Source of the DNA: Promethearchaeota archaeon
GTDB taxonomy: Archaea > Asgardarchaeota > Lokiarchaeia > Sigynarchaeales > SOKP01
Reading direction: 5' to 3'
DNA length: 17,725 nt
Assembly (NCBI GenBank): GCA_019057735.1
Contig: JAHLWV010000021.1
Location: forward strand, 1-17,725
Every line of letters starts with the position of its first letter. Within the stretch, counting starts at the first letter, position 1. Below, piece after piece: positions 1-8,850 of the stretch. The notes beneath the pieces were generated by a model that worked only from the letters and a program-made list of their open reading frames with translations, was not told the DNA's origin and made no database searches. Made by a program: the position numbers and the translations under genes.

Positions 1-38
1 AACTTTGTAAATCAAAAATTTTTTTCTTCTCGTTAGTT

Positions 39-1196
39 TTAATAGAAAGGATTATGATAACGACCCTGTTCTCCCCTATCTTGGGAAACCAAGGTTCTTA
101 ACTTAATTTCCTTGTCAATTAATCCCTCGATGTGGCAAAGATATTCGTACTCATCTTTAACAACTAGTGTTATAGCAACTCCGAGTTTATTCATACGGGA
201 TGTCCTTCCTATTCGATGTACGTAATTCTCCGGATATTTTGGAATATCGTAATTAAATACATGGGATATATTGTTGATGTCTAAGCCCCGTGCAGCCACA
301 TCGGTGGCGATCAGTAGATTGATTTTGTGGCTTTTGAATCCTTTTAAAATCTTTTCTCTTTGAAATTGCGACAAGTCCCCCGAAATAAGCTCTACTCTAT
401 AGTTGAAATTATCACGGGATTTTAATCTATTAGTTAACCAAGCAGCAGTTTTTTTGGTGTTTACGAAGACCAAGAGATGCTTAGGTTTTTCTCTTCGTAG
501 GACTTTGATGAATGTTTTGAATTTATCGCTATAATTATCTATCATGTAATAGAATTGTCTCGTATTCCTAACCGTTAAGGTATCTCTACTCAAATCAAGA
601 AATTCAAATTTATTTTTTGAGTATTTCTTTACTAATTCTCTGATTCCGTAGTCAAAAGTAGCAGAGAATAGCATAAATTGGAAATTCGTATGGACTTGAT
701 CTAAGATATATTTTACATCGGGAGTAAAACCCATATCAAACATCCTATCAGCCTCGTCGACAACAACAAATCTTATGTCGTTTAACCTTAGCTTTCTTCT
801 TTTGTATAAATCGATTATTCTCCCAGGAGTTCCGATGATAATATTTATTCCATTCTCCAATTTCGTTATTTGGTTATTGATAGAAACACCTCCATAAATT
901 GGAAATGCTTTTACCTTTGAATTCCCCAAGTCTCTGATAACTTCGTAAATTTGGGTCGCTAACTCTCGCGTTGGGACTAATATTAAAGCCTCATTGGGCT
1001 GATATTTCAAATTTTCGATAATTGGAAGTACAAAAGCTAAAGTCTTTCCACTACCAGTCCTCGCTTGAGCCATGATATTCTGACCCTTTAAAATTAAAGG
1101 AATAGACTTTTGTTGGACGGGTGTGGGTTTTGAAATATTAATTTTCTTTAAAGCGGCAGCGTTATCCTCGCTAATGCCTAATTCTGTAAAATTCAA
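39..1196 (-). CDS. DEAD-box ATP-dependent RNA helicase
   Basis: A superfamily 2 RNA helicase that would unwind or remodel RNA duplexes with ATP, in the cytoplasm. The 385 residues are almost only the two RecA-like domains: Q motif around residues 2-28 (PTPVQ), motif I ARTGSGKT at 45-52, motif Ia PTRELA at 75-80, TPGR near 123, motif II DEAD at 147-150, motif III SAT at 178-180, motif V ATDVAARGLD at 297-306, and motif VI HRIGRTSR at 327-334. All catalytic motifs are intact. The C-terminus stops soon after motif VI, without the basic or RGG tail common in bacterial relatives, so target choice cannot be read from the sequence. The ATG at 1196 starts right at the Q motif. It has its own upstream gap with a TATA-like element and is probably transcribed alone. 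Which named subfamily it belongs to cannot be decided by eye. Confidence 0.95.
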   Translation of the reverse strand: MNFTELGISEDNAAALKKINISKPTPVQQKSIPLILKGQNIMAQARTGSGKTLAFVLPIIENLKYQPNEALILVPTRELATQIYEVIRDLGNSKVKAFPIYGGVSINNQITKLENGINIIIGTPGRIIDLYKRRKLRLNDIRFVVVDEADRMFDMGFTPDVKYILDQVHTNFQFMLFSATFDYGIRELVKKYSKNKFEFLDLSRDTLTVRNTRQFYYMIDNYSDKFKTFIKVLRREKPKHLLVFVNTKKTAAWLTNRLKSRDNFNYRVELISGDLSQFQREKILKGFKSHKINLLIATDVAARGLDINNISHVFNYDIPKYPENYVHRIGRTSRMNKLGVAITLVVKDEYEYLCHIEGLIDKEIKLRTLVSQDRGEQGRYHNPFY

Positions 1197-1246
1197 TTTA
1201 TTAATTCCCTAAATAGTTCTTACTTTTTCACTCTTAATCGAGTAAA

Positions 1247-1259
1247 TAAATATTTAAAG
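1247..1259 (-). promoter_or_regulatory. candidate TATA box of the DEAD-box helicase gene
   Basis: The minus strand reads CTTTAAATATTTA about 50-63 bases before the helicase ATG, in a 130-base gap after the methyltransferase gene. This resembles an archaeal TATA box and would give a leader of some 25-30 bases. The AT-rich background makes chance matches common. Confidence 0.3.
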
Positions 1260-1326
1260 AAAGATAAACTTTTCTAAAATTCACTTCTTCGATATATACA
1301 GCTCATCGGTTCGTTTTAAGAGTAAT

Positions 1327-3501
1327 TTAAATCTGAAAAACAGCTTTTTTAGTTAAAATATCCAATTTAATTAATTTTGGGTTGATAAAGATTCTTACTT
1401 TTTCAGCTGTTATGTTTTTATTGTTGAATACTAAATCTTGTACGATAGAGTGGTATTTTCGAGATTTTTTAGCCAATTTTCTATGTATATCGTTATCGTT
1501 ATCATATAAAGGAATTGGGAAAGAAAAAGGTCTTTTATGAATGTGTCTGCTTGATTTTATCAACTTAATGTTTTTTGATAATACTGGAGAATTGAAAATA
1601 GCACATAAATAATGTGCTTCGTTTAGTGAATTGGTAGAAAAGTAATAATTTTCAGAACAAATAACAATGCCGAGTTCTTCGTTATCAATAACAGCTGATT
1701 TTAAACGTGAGCCACTTGCGTTGTAAACCACGATATATTGTTTATTTTTTGCTTGTTTAGTCAATTTGTTCCAATAATTCAAGTTTAAATAGAGCGTATC
1801 AATATTACTCGTTCCTTTTTTATTTTTTTTGTAGAAATTATTAATTTCAGTGTAAAAGCTTAGAGCTTTTCTATTATTATTAAGAAGTTTTTCATCCCAC
1901 TGCAAGGACCTACTCACAGGTAAGAAGACATTTTTAAATTCTTTAATGTAAAAAGGAATCAAATCTTTGTTTAAAAAAGACTTAAATTTAAATTTGCTTT
2001 CAATCAATTTCTTCTGAAAGCTATACTTCCAAATTTTCTTAGCCCGCATCGTTACACCCGGATCGGATGAAATTTCTAAGAAATTATCCTTTTCTTTATC
2101 AATGTTAAAAAAAACGAGTGCTCTAGGTACTAAAGTTGCTCCTTGAAAGAATTTAGTTTTATAGGGGCTTATTGAAAGCAAATCCAAGAATTTCAACTCT
2201 TTCTCGGGCATAATAATTTTAGCTCCTCTTTCGTTGTATTCAAAACTAGAATATTTTGTTTCATCTAAGAGTTTGAGATTACTATCAAATATCCTTGCTT
2301 TAATCGGATATATTTCTGTAATCTTTGTTTCCGATTTTGTACCTACATATTCAGCTTTCAGGCAGATATGGTCGACATTAAAGAAATAATTATTTGGGAA
2401 ATCCCAGATTTCGATAGTGTTAAATATAGAGAATCTACGGAACTTAAAGCAATGATCTCCATTCAACACGCTCTTGGGCATAACAAAGAATATAATTCCC
2501 TTAATTTTTAGAAATTTTAGAGGTATTGCGAAGAAGAAAATTGATGCTAATTCAATATGCGTAATATATTGGCTTGAAGGTTTAATTCCTAATGTTTCTG
2601 ATAACGTACGGATTTTTAATTGATACGATTTATTGGTGATGTCTTTATATGTTAACCAGGGGGGATTGCCAATAATTAAATCAAAAGATTTGTTAAGTTT
2701 TGATATTTCATTTTCTATTTTTGGGTTGGATTGTTCAGGAAAAAGAGAATCGATTAAGAAAATATTAATTCTCGGCATTTTACTAACTTCTCCATTGAAA
2801 TAATCCAAAAATAATAATAAAAAATTCACTTTTGCTGTAAGCGTTGCTAAAGGATTGATATCAAACCCATAAATGTTATCAATTGCTTCGTTTTTTACTG
2901 ATTCATCATTTTTAGAATTAAAAATTCGAACTATAAGTTTTATTAAAAAACTACCAGAACCACAAGAGGGATCTAATGTTTTTAAACCAATTTTATATGA
3001 TTTATTTATCATTTTTTCAACAAGGTGTGACGGAGTATAAAATTCGCCGATTTTATGTCGCATCGCGACATGAAACACTTGTTGATATAGTTCATGAAAA
3101 TTGTCTTGTCTAGCTAACCTTGCGCCCCCTAAAAATTTTCTTATCTCAGAAATAAGTGCTTCATCCAATTTAGGACAGAAGAAAAATTTAAGTTCATTTA
3201 AATCAAAGTGGTCGTAGATTGTTTTATTTACAGAAGAATCAGCGTTTAATAATATTACTAATTTTAATATCGAAACATAATAAGAATGTTTGAGAAAAAG
3301 AGATTGTTCGATTTCTTTCCCGTAAATTTTTTTGAACGCAGATTCCCAGAGACGAAACTTCTTTTGAAAACTACTTTTATTCAGTTCTGCTTGTTTTTTT
3401 AAGAATTCAGAAGTTTCCTCATAAAAATTTGTTCCCAATCCAAAGAATTCCGCAAATTCTTTTGAACTTATTTTTTTGTTCTCGACCATTCTTTTTTCCA
3501 T
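1327..3501 (-). CDS. N6-adenine DNA methyltransferase (Eco57I/type IIG-like), no nuclease domain
   Basis: A SAM-dependent DNA adenine methyltransferase of the gamma arrangement used by type IIG and Eco57I-like enzymes. Visible parts: a helical N-terminal region (about 40-145), motif X GEFYTP at 152-157, SAM-binding motif I DPSCGSGSF at 177-185, motif II acidic residue in FDINP near 214, motif III in IDSLFP near 251, and catalytic motif IV NPPW at 279-282. The last 300 residues resemble a TaqI/Eco57I-type target-recognition domain. Type IIG enzymes usually carry a PD-(D/E)xK nuclease in about 150-200 residues before the helical part. Here only about 40 residues precede it and no nuclease motif is visible. 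It is therefore a solitary methyltransferase or one whose nuclease is elsewhere. The first ATG (3501) is used; a second ATG four codons in, preceded by GGAAAAAAGA, is also possible. Its upstream neighbour, 68 bases away, is a small PLD-fold protein. Confidence 0.85.
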   Translation of the reverse strand: MEKRMVENKKISSKEFAEFFGLGTNFYEETSEFLKKQAELNKSSFQKKFRLWESAFKKIYGKEIEQSLFLKHSYYVSILKLVILLNADSSVNKTIYDHFDLNELKFFFCPKLDEALISEIRKFLGGARLARQDNFHELYQQVFHVAMRHKIGEFYTPSHLVEKMINKSYKIGLKTLDPSCGSGSFLIKLIVRIFNSKNDESVKNEAIDNIYGFDINPLATLTAKVNFLLLFLDYFNGEVSKMPRINIFLIDSLFPEQSNPKIENEISKLNKSFDLIIGNPPWLTYKDITNKSYQLKIRTLSETLGIKPSSQYITHIELASIFFFAIPLKFLKIKGIIFFVMPKSVLNGDHCFKFRRFSIFNTIEIWDFPNNYFFNVDHICLKAEYVGTKSETKITEIYPIKARIFDSNLKLLDETKYSSFEYNERGAKIIMPEKELKFLDLLSISPYKTKFFQGATLVPRALVFFNIDKEKDNFLEISSDPGVTMRAKKIWKYSFQKKLIESKFKFKSFLNKDLIPFYIKEFKNVFLPVSRSLQWDEKLLNNNRKALSFYTEINNFYKKNKKGTSNIDTLYLNLNYWNKLTKQAKNKQYIVVYNASGSRLKSAVIDNEELGIVICSENYYFSTNSLNEAHYLCAIFNSPVLSKNIKLIKSSRHIHKRPFSFPIPLYDNDNDIHRKLAKKSRKYHSIVQDLVFNNKNITAEKVRIFINPKLIKLDILTKKAVFQI

Positions 3502-3569
3502 TCACGGTTTTCAATACGAGTGTAAAACTACTAATCATACCTTTTGAAGAAAAATCATAAAAATATTAC

Positions 3570-4109
3570 TTATTTTCCTCTCATAAAGGATGGGAGCATT
3601 AAAGTAAATATTTCAGCGATTTTTCTGAGTTTAGCGCTTTCTTTGATACGTGTAACAATAAAAACAGATTTTTCTAATTCTCCTTTATCTAATGACCCTC
3701 CCGAATAAATTCCTTCCTCAGCATTGAAAACTAATAGATATCTGACATTCGGGTTATTAATTATGCTTATTCCTGAAGTTTGTTTTAAATCGTCATAGAC
3801 TTCTTGGTATAATTTAGGAATATTTCCTCTATCGTTAGTAATAATTAGTATTGGAATTCCTTTCTTAGTTAGCTTTTTAAGTTCGATGCTGTAGAATTTA
3901 TCAATTTTAGGTGAAACAATATTAAGTTGAATGGATGTTGAAGTAATCAGATTAATTAAATGCTCATTGAGAACATTTTTGCGTTCAGGACCTCCCGAAG
4001 ATTCTAAACTAATCATTCCTACTAATGCTAATACTTTATTTTCTAAATTTTGTACCTCTTTCTTGAGTCTGTTATTTTCAACGCGGAGTTCAATAATCCT
4101 ATCTGACAT
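3570..4109 (-). CDS. small coiled-coil plus degenerate PLD-fold protein
   Basis: A 179-residue protein with two parts. Residues 1-35 form a heptad-rich helix (for example LRVENNRLKKEVQNLENKV) that probably dimerises. Residues 45-175 resemble one phospholipase D-fold half: LNIVSPKI, then GIPILIITND, then RYLLVFNAEEGIYSGGS, then a closing helix. In active PLD proteins the strand before the GS turn carries HxK(x4)D. Here the His and Lys are missing, so catalysis is unlikely. Similar inactive PLD-fold domains act as sensor domains in TrmB-type regulators, but no helix-turn-helix is present here. It lies 103 bases downstream of the CHAT-like gene and 68 bases upstream of the methyltransferase, so it could belong to either unit. 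The fold assignment rests on pattern only and the function is unknown. Confidence 0.6.
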   Translation of the reverse strand: MSDRIIELRVENNRLKKEVQNLENKVLALVGMISLESSGGPERKNVLNEHLINLITSTSIQLNIVSPKIDKFYSIELKKLTKKGIPILIITNDRGNIPKLYQEVYDDLKQTSGISIINNPNVRYLLVFNAEEGIYSGGSLDKGELEKSVFIVTRIKESAKLRKIAEIFTLMLPSFMRGK

Positions 4110-4212
4110 TTTAGACCAGTTTATGTTTCTAATTTTAATTTTCTAATATGAATACTTTTAATTAAGTTTAAGTAAAACGAAGGTATTACAACATAATTTT
4201 TGAATCATTTCT

Positions 4213-6810
4213 CTAACTTAATTTTTTCCAAGGTTTACCAAAAAGCATATAGCTTGATATCGCTAATGATCCTTCTAGATCAATATTTTTTACGCCTTCC
4301 TCTGCGGATAACTCGTCAAATTTCTTCTCTACAAGTTTAGTCATTTTATTGGCCATACATGCTTGCCGTGCTTTCACAAGGGAAACTCCCTGACTATTAT
4401 CATTGAATAAGTTAATATAAAAGTTAGCGATTATTTCCTTCGTCTCGTCGTTAAAAATCGGGTAATTTCTGGACATTATCCCCGTAATTCTCTCATAATC
4501 GAAATATTCTACAATTTCTCCAAATGTACGTAGAACATTCTTTAACTTTTTACCTTCAATATCATAAATTTGAGAATTGAAAAACAAAAAAGGTTTTTCT
4601 GCGTTAGGATTCGTTTGTATTGACTTGTTTATATCATTAAATGTTATTATTTCATTATCGTTTGTGAGGAAAAAGCTGTCCCGCGGATTCCACTTCGAAT
4701 AAAAAATATTTCCTACAAAATGGATGATATGATTCGATCCTGTTTCTATATGAGCCAATATATTATCTCGAGAAGAGTCAGGCCCTATTAAGATGCTCAT
4801 TTGATTTACTTCTTCGCGACCGTTGAAAAATTCAGTTATGTAATTAAATTCATTTATTCCCGATTCAAAAGGAAATATTAATTCTTTTGATTTAGTTGCT
4901 GCGTTCCACCTTATAGGTCCTGAAGAATTTATAGAATCGATAATCAGAACATTGATTTTACCGTCCTTCGCAATATTTCCTTCTTTTCCAACCGTATCGT
5001 GCCCAAAAGTTACCCCTCCAAGAGGTGGTTCTCCAATAATATACCCAATGGAATATTTTAATAAGAAAAAATTATTGTCATAAACTAATTCGAAAGGAAT
5101 CGTCATTTCATCTAAAATAAAATAAATCTCGGGTGTAATATTTAAAGATTTAATCTCAAACTGCTCTAAAAAGGTGCGAATTTTAATTGGGAGAAATACA
5201 TATAACATTCTCCCGAATTCATTTACGCTAAAGTCATATTTCTTTTCTTGATTGTCAGAGAAAATGTCATTATAAATATCTATTATATGTGCATCGTTCC
5301 AATATTCGTTGAAAATTGTTCCCTCCACAATTTTTTCATCAACGGATATCATCCGTATAGAAATTAAGCCATCATGGTTGATCCTAAAAACCATTTGTTT
5401 TATTACAAACCCTTCTTCAAATCCGGTAAAAAGTAAACTTTCCTCTCCAAAAGAATATATTTCTCTTCTAAGGGATTCAGTCTCGTTATATAAAGAAAGT
5501 GGATCGCTAATTGCGTTTCTTAAGTTTTTCTCTAAATACGGTAATATTTTTTGAGCAAGTTTAAAATCTTTTTGCTCATATAACACACGATAAAACATCA
5601 TTCGCCAGTAATCTTTTTGCTCTAACGAGAAAAATAATGACTTAAATTTCCATAAGAAATTACTAGTATAAAAGAAGTGGTATATTTGGGCATTTGTTTG
5701 AGGAATTTTCAAATGTGTATTTAACTTTTCAATAGATTGTAAAAGATACTTTTTCTCCTTCATTTCTACGAATTTTTTGCAAGCCTCAACCCAAAGTTCG
5801 ATCAGAATGTTATCGTATCCAAGATCCGTCTGGTACAAGAACAGGTCTTCGAGAAAATCGTAAATTTGGAACGCGATTTCGAATCTATTTCTCATAATTG
5901 CAAAATCTATAAATTTCCTGATATAAGTAACTGCATCTCCATATGATTGGTATGCGCGAATTTTAGAAAATAGATTTTTGATGACGGTTATTATCCAAGA
6001 ATGCTCTCCAATGTTGTTTAGGTAGTATATTAATTCCTCTAAATCCACTAAAATTGTGTTAAAATTTCGTTCGTTAATTGAAATCTTACCTAAATTATTG
6101 AATTCGTTCTTTAAATATCCAGGAATTCTGTTGACCAAGATTTTATTCATTGACTTAACGAATTCTTCAGAATTCTCCATGAGTTGAAAATTATCGTTCA
6201 CATTCTCTATAAATACATAAAGAAATAAAGCCCGTTTCCCTGGTTCGAGTTTGAAAATCGTTCTCCCTAAAACTTCCATACTTAGATGAAAAAACTCTTG
6301 AGGAAGAACAGATTTCCTTAAATACATCAAAACCAGCTGCAATTCGATTAGTTTGATGTAATTTTCCCTTTCAATTACTTTAACACAAAACGAATTTATA
6401 AATTTAGTTATACCCGATTGAGATAACGAATCCATTTTAGTAAATGATTTAAGCAAGTTAGTTGCAAAATTGTTGAGTAAGTAAAAATCATCTAATTTAG
6501 ACAAAAACGAGAAAAAGCGTTTGTATGCATCAATATATCTAATAAAATCTATATCAATACCTTCGTCAGTCCTACGAATCAAAGAATTGATATACATCCA
6601 CCAAGAATTTGATATAATCATTATTAATTGGTGTTTTTTTTGGATATCGAGCCACTCGGTTTTTTCGATATCAAAATACAAATCAGTTAGTAGTCTATCT
6701 GCCCAAAGATGATTTGATGTGTGTAATAGTTTTCTTCCTTGAATAATTTTCTGTTGGAATTCCTTTAAGAATTTTGATCGCGTGTTTAAATTAATAACCA
6801 TTATTTCCAC
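4213..6810 (-). CDS. CHAT-domain protein with helical-repeat N-terminus and degenerate active site
   Basis: An 865-residue protein. Residues 1-450 are all-helical and TPR-like, for example the paired helices around 305-350 and 400-430. The C-terminal part, from about 460 and clearest from 540, has the order of a CHAT domain (caspase-related fold): IPFELVYD...FLLKYSIGY near 571-590, HIIHFVGN at 694-701, FLFFNSQIYD at 741-750, and FYINLF...VKARQA near 797-816. Active CHAT proteases have a catalytic His in HxxGH and a Cys in a strand like LNAC. Here these positions read HFVGN (Asn701) and FNSQ (Gln747), so both catalytic residues appear lost. TPR plus CHAT is a known combination in protease and signalling proteins; this copy looks like a scaffold or binding version. 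The frame opens with GTG at 6810; ATG at 6801, three codons in, is equally possible. It follows the actin-like gene by 34 bases, suggesting one transcript. Confidence 0.7.
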   Translation of the reverse strand: MEIMVINLNTRSKFLKEFQQKIIQGRKLLHTSNHLWADRLLTDLYFDIEKTEWLDIQKKHQLIMIISNSWWMYINSLIRRTDEGIDIDFIRYIDAYKRFFSFLSKLDDFYLLNNFATNLLKSFTKMDSLSQSGITKFINSFCVKVIERENYIKLIELQLVLMYLRKSVLPQEFFHLSMEVLGRTIFKLEPGKRALFLYVFIENVNDNFQLMENSEEFVKSMNKILVNRIPGYLKNEFNNLGKISINERNFNTILVDLEELIYYLNNIGEHSWIITVIKNLFSKIRAYQSYGDAVTYIRKFIDFAIMRNRFEIAFQIYDFLEDLFLYQTDLGYDNILIELWVEACKKFVEMKEKKYLLQSIEKLNTHLKIPQTNAQIYHFFYTSNFLWKFKSLFFSLEQKDYWRMMFYRVLYEQKDFKLAQKILPYLEKNLRNAISDPLSLYNETESLRREIYSFGEESLLFTGFEEGFVIKQMVFRINHDGLISIRMISVDEKIVEGTIFNEYWNDAHIIDIYNDIFSDNQEKKYDFSVNEFGRMLYVFLPIKIRTFLEQFEIKSLNITPEIYFILDEMTIPFELVYDNNFFLLKYSIGYIIGEPPLGGVTFGHDTVGKEGNIAKDGKINVLIIDSINSSGPIRWNAATKSKELIFPFESGINEFNYITEFFNGREEVNQMSILIGPDSSRDNILAHIETGSNHIIHFVGNIFYSKWNPRDSFFLTNDNEIITFNDINKSIQTNPNAEKPFLFFNSQIYDIEGKKLKNVLRTFGEIVEYFDYERITGIMSRNYPIFNDETKEIIANFYINLFNDNSQGVSLVKARQACMANKMTKLVEKKFDELSAEEGVKNIDLEGSLAISSYMLFGKPWKKLS

Positions 6811-6844
6811 TAATTTGTATTTTTTTAAAATTTTTTGAAATTGT

Positions 6845-8029
6845 CTAATCAGCTTGTTGTTGCTCTAACTCCTGATGAGAAGGATTCTCAATCCATCCTT
6901 TTTTTAATTGATCTTTTGAAAATAGAACAGAAGCTCCAATCCAGCCCATATTTTCTCTTCCGGAGGCTGCTACTACTTTTATTTTTGGTCTTAACTTATC
7001 TGAAAAAAATCTCTGTAATTCAACTTCGATTCTTTCGCTTAATCCCGTAATCACGCTACCTCCTCCAGAAAGTATAATATTTGAAAGGAGTTCTTCCCAA
7101 TTCTCTCTGTCCCACGACATTACTACTTTCGAAATAGCTTCAGCTAATCCCATGTAATCGATATGAATGATCTTAGGATCAAATAGAGGTTCTGACAAGA
7201 GAAATCGCTCAGAATTCAATTTTAATTTACTTCCGTCTGGTAAATCAACAATTCGATCGTATTTGGTTAAGCCTTCTTTAACTCTTTTCTTTTCTTCTGT
7301 AGGATTGAGGATGCAAAGGGATAACTTCTCTTTAATCTCCTTAGCAATTGTTTTATCGAGATAAGTGTTTTTTGAGGAGCTTATCTTGCTTAAAATCAGA
7401 TTTAGGAGATAGTGAGTAATGTTTTTTCCTGTTATAGGAAACATATCTCTCGCCATTAGGTTTGTAAACCCATGAAAGATTGAAGAGATTGATGTATAAG
7501 ATTTTCCTATATTTAAGATAATTCCACTAGATTTTTGTAATGTTGAGAGAATAGCTTGACTCTGGGGTAAAAACAAAATGTAGGGGAAGTTAAAAGAATT
7601 AAAAAATACTTCTTGGAGTTTTGTTTTCTCTAATTCCGATCGATAAAAGGGAGTTATGATTATTAAAGGCTGTTTGAAATGAAATTCCACCGGAATATTT
7701 AATTGTTGGTAGTAATGGAAAAAAAACTTGGAAAGAATGTTATAGTTTTTCTTTTTACTGAACTCTCGAATTTTTAAGATGTTTTTATATTTAAGAGCTT
7801 CAAAACCAACTAAATGAGTTTGATTATCCGTATCAAGAAATATTTCTTCTAATCCACTAATAGTATCTGATCCGCTTATATCAGATGTAAAGAGATAATC
7901 AGTAATATCAACATAAACACTAGGAGCAATAATATCAGGAAAATCTCCTCCTGCCCATCCTAATCTGAAATTATCGCTTCCAATATCAAGGATTAATGGA
8001 ATTAAATAATTGTTTTCATTATTTGCCAT
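6845..8029 (-). CDS. divergent actin-family protein (actin-related protein)
   Basis: A 394-residue actin-fold protein, close to actin in length (375). Phosphate loop 1 is LDIGSDNFRLGWAGGDFP (14-31), with Asp15 in place and Arg22 where actin has Lys18. Phosphate loop 2 region reads GIILNIGKSYTS (169-180), matching actin GIVLDSGDGVTH but with Asp154, Asp157 and His161 replaced by Asn, Lys and Ser. The Gln137 equivalent is kept in SQAILS (Gln158). The adenosine motif is ILSGGGSVITG (319-329), and GWIGAS near 362-367 matches actin WIGGS. Polymerisation and ATP hydrolysis cannot be assumed. It is more divergent than the near-actin Lokiactins. An open frame continues up to a TTG at 8074, but the first ATG (8029) sits just before the fold begins and is preferred. 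It lies between the coiled-coil gene (54 bases) and the CHAT-like gene (34 bases), probably co-transcribed. Confidence 0.85.
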   Translation of the reverse strand: MANNENNYLIPLILDIGSDNFRLGWAGGDFPDIIAPSVYVDITDYLFTSDISGSDTISGLEEIFLDTDNQTHLVGFEALKYKNILKIREFSKKKNYNILSKFFFHYYQQLNIPVEFHFKQPLIIITPFYRSELEKTKLQEVFFNSFNFPYILFLPQSQAILSTLQKSSGIILNIGKSYTSISSIFHGFTNLMARDMFPITGKNITHYLLNLILSKISSSKNTYLDKTIAKEIKEKLSLCILNPTEEKKRVKEGLTKYDRIVDLPDGSKLKLNSERFLLSEPLFDPKIIHIDYMGLAEAISKVVMSWDRENWEELLSNIILSGGGSVITGLSERIEVELQRFFSDKLRPKIKVVAASGRENMGWIGASVLFSKDQLKKGWIENPSHQELEQQQAD

Positions 8030-8083
8030 GATTCTACTTATAAAGTTTATTAGTGCCAGAGTATTAAAAAACAATAAATTATA

Positions 8084-8812
8084 TCAGAATGATTGCTGCT
8101 GATGAACGAACTCATCTGATAACTTTTTAAATTGATATTCTTTCACTTGTAATTCTAATAATCCTAAAACTTTTTTAAATTCATGTGACATAGATTCAAC
8201 ATCTACATCAGTAATCTTTTCAACTTGGTCTCTTTTCAATTTGAATTGATCTAGATTATAATGGATTTTTTCATAAAGACCACTTACTGAATTGACTAGT
8301 TCCTCCGTATTTTTTTTTGTAATTTTCCTCATTTTCCTAAGGATTGAAAGAATGGAGGATATAGAATTTTCCCACTGGTTATATCTATCTACATAACCCT
8401 CAAATACATCCTCAAAAAAAACAGTTAACTTTTCATATATGTTCTCTTTTTTTGAGAATGAAGGGGTTTTAGTAGTACTTGAAGTTTGAGTATCAGCATT
8501 TTCGGAACTTTTTACTGCTTCAGAATTTTCTGAAATGGGGATTGTCTTCTTAAGGGGTGTTTTTTCTGACCGCGGAACTTGTCCTATAGCGTAATCTTCA
8601 GCAATTTGCTTTTTTGTTTCATATGAAAGTTGAGGGGCTATTTTTTCTTCTTTTTCACCTAAAGAGATAAAACTTTTTTCTTCGGTAACTACTTTAAGTA
8701 ATCCATGTAAAGTAGATTCGGTTTTCTTTGATGATTTTAAAACATTATCTAGATTCGGAGTAGAGGATTCTACGCTACTCTTTTCTTTATCTTTCTTTTT
8801 TTTCTTTGCCAT
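8084..8812 (-). CDS. lysine-rich, partly disordered coiled-coil protein
   Basis: A 242-residue protein I do not recognise. It starts with a very basic stretch (MAKKKKKDKEK), continues through about 115 residues rich in Ser, Thr, Lys and Glu that look disordered, and ends in a predicted helical part (about 122-240) with heptad-like spacing, for example around LSILRKMRKITKKNTEELV and LLELQVKEYQFKKL. No membrane segment or enzyme motif is visible. Such a layout suits an adaptor that binds an acidic or negatively charged surface through its tail and oligomerises through its helices; this is inference. It begins 38 bases after the AbrB-ACT gene and ends 54 bases before the actin-like ATG, so it is a natural candidate partner of the actin-like protein. 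Confidence 0.8.
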   Translation of the reverse strand: MAKKKKKDKEKSSVESSTPNLDNVLKSSKKTESTLHGLLKVVTEEKSFISLGEKEEKIAPQLSYETKKQIAEDYAIGQVPRSEKTPLKKTIPISENSEAVKSSENADTQTSSTTKTPSFSKKENIYEKLTVFFEDVFEGYVDRYNQWENSISSILSILRKMRKITKKNTEELVNSVSGLYEKIHYNLDQFKLKRDQVEKITDVDVESMSHEFKKVLGLLELQVKEYQFKKLSDEFVHQQQSF

Positions 8813-8850
8813 TTGGTTTGTTCAACATTTCCACTTTTATTAACAATCAC

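Noticed and set aside
1327..4109. Complete restriction-modification system with the PLD-fold protein as a BfiI-like nuclease
   Set aside because: The PLD-fold protein lacks the His and Lys of HKD and is too short, so there is no evidence for a nuclease.
8030..8074. N-terminal extension of the actin-like protein from a TTG
   Set aside because: The extra 15 residues are hydrophobic and outside the actin fold; the ATG at 8029 fits the domain edge and no ribosome site supports the TTG.
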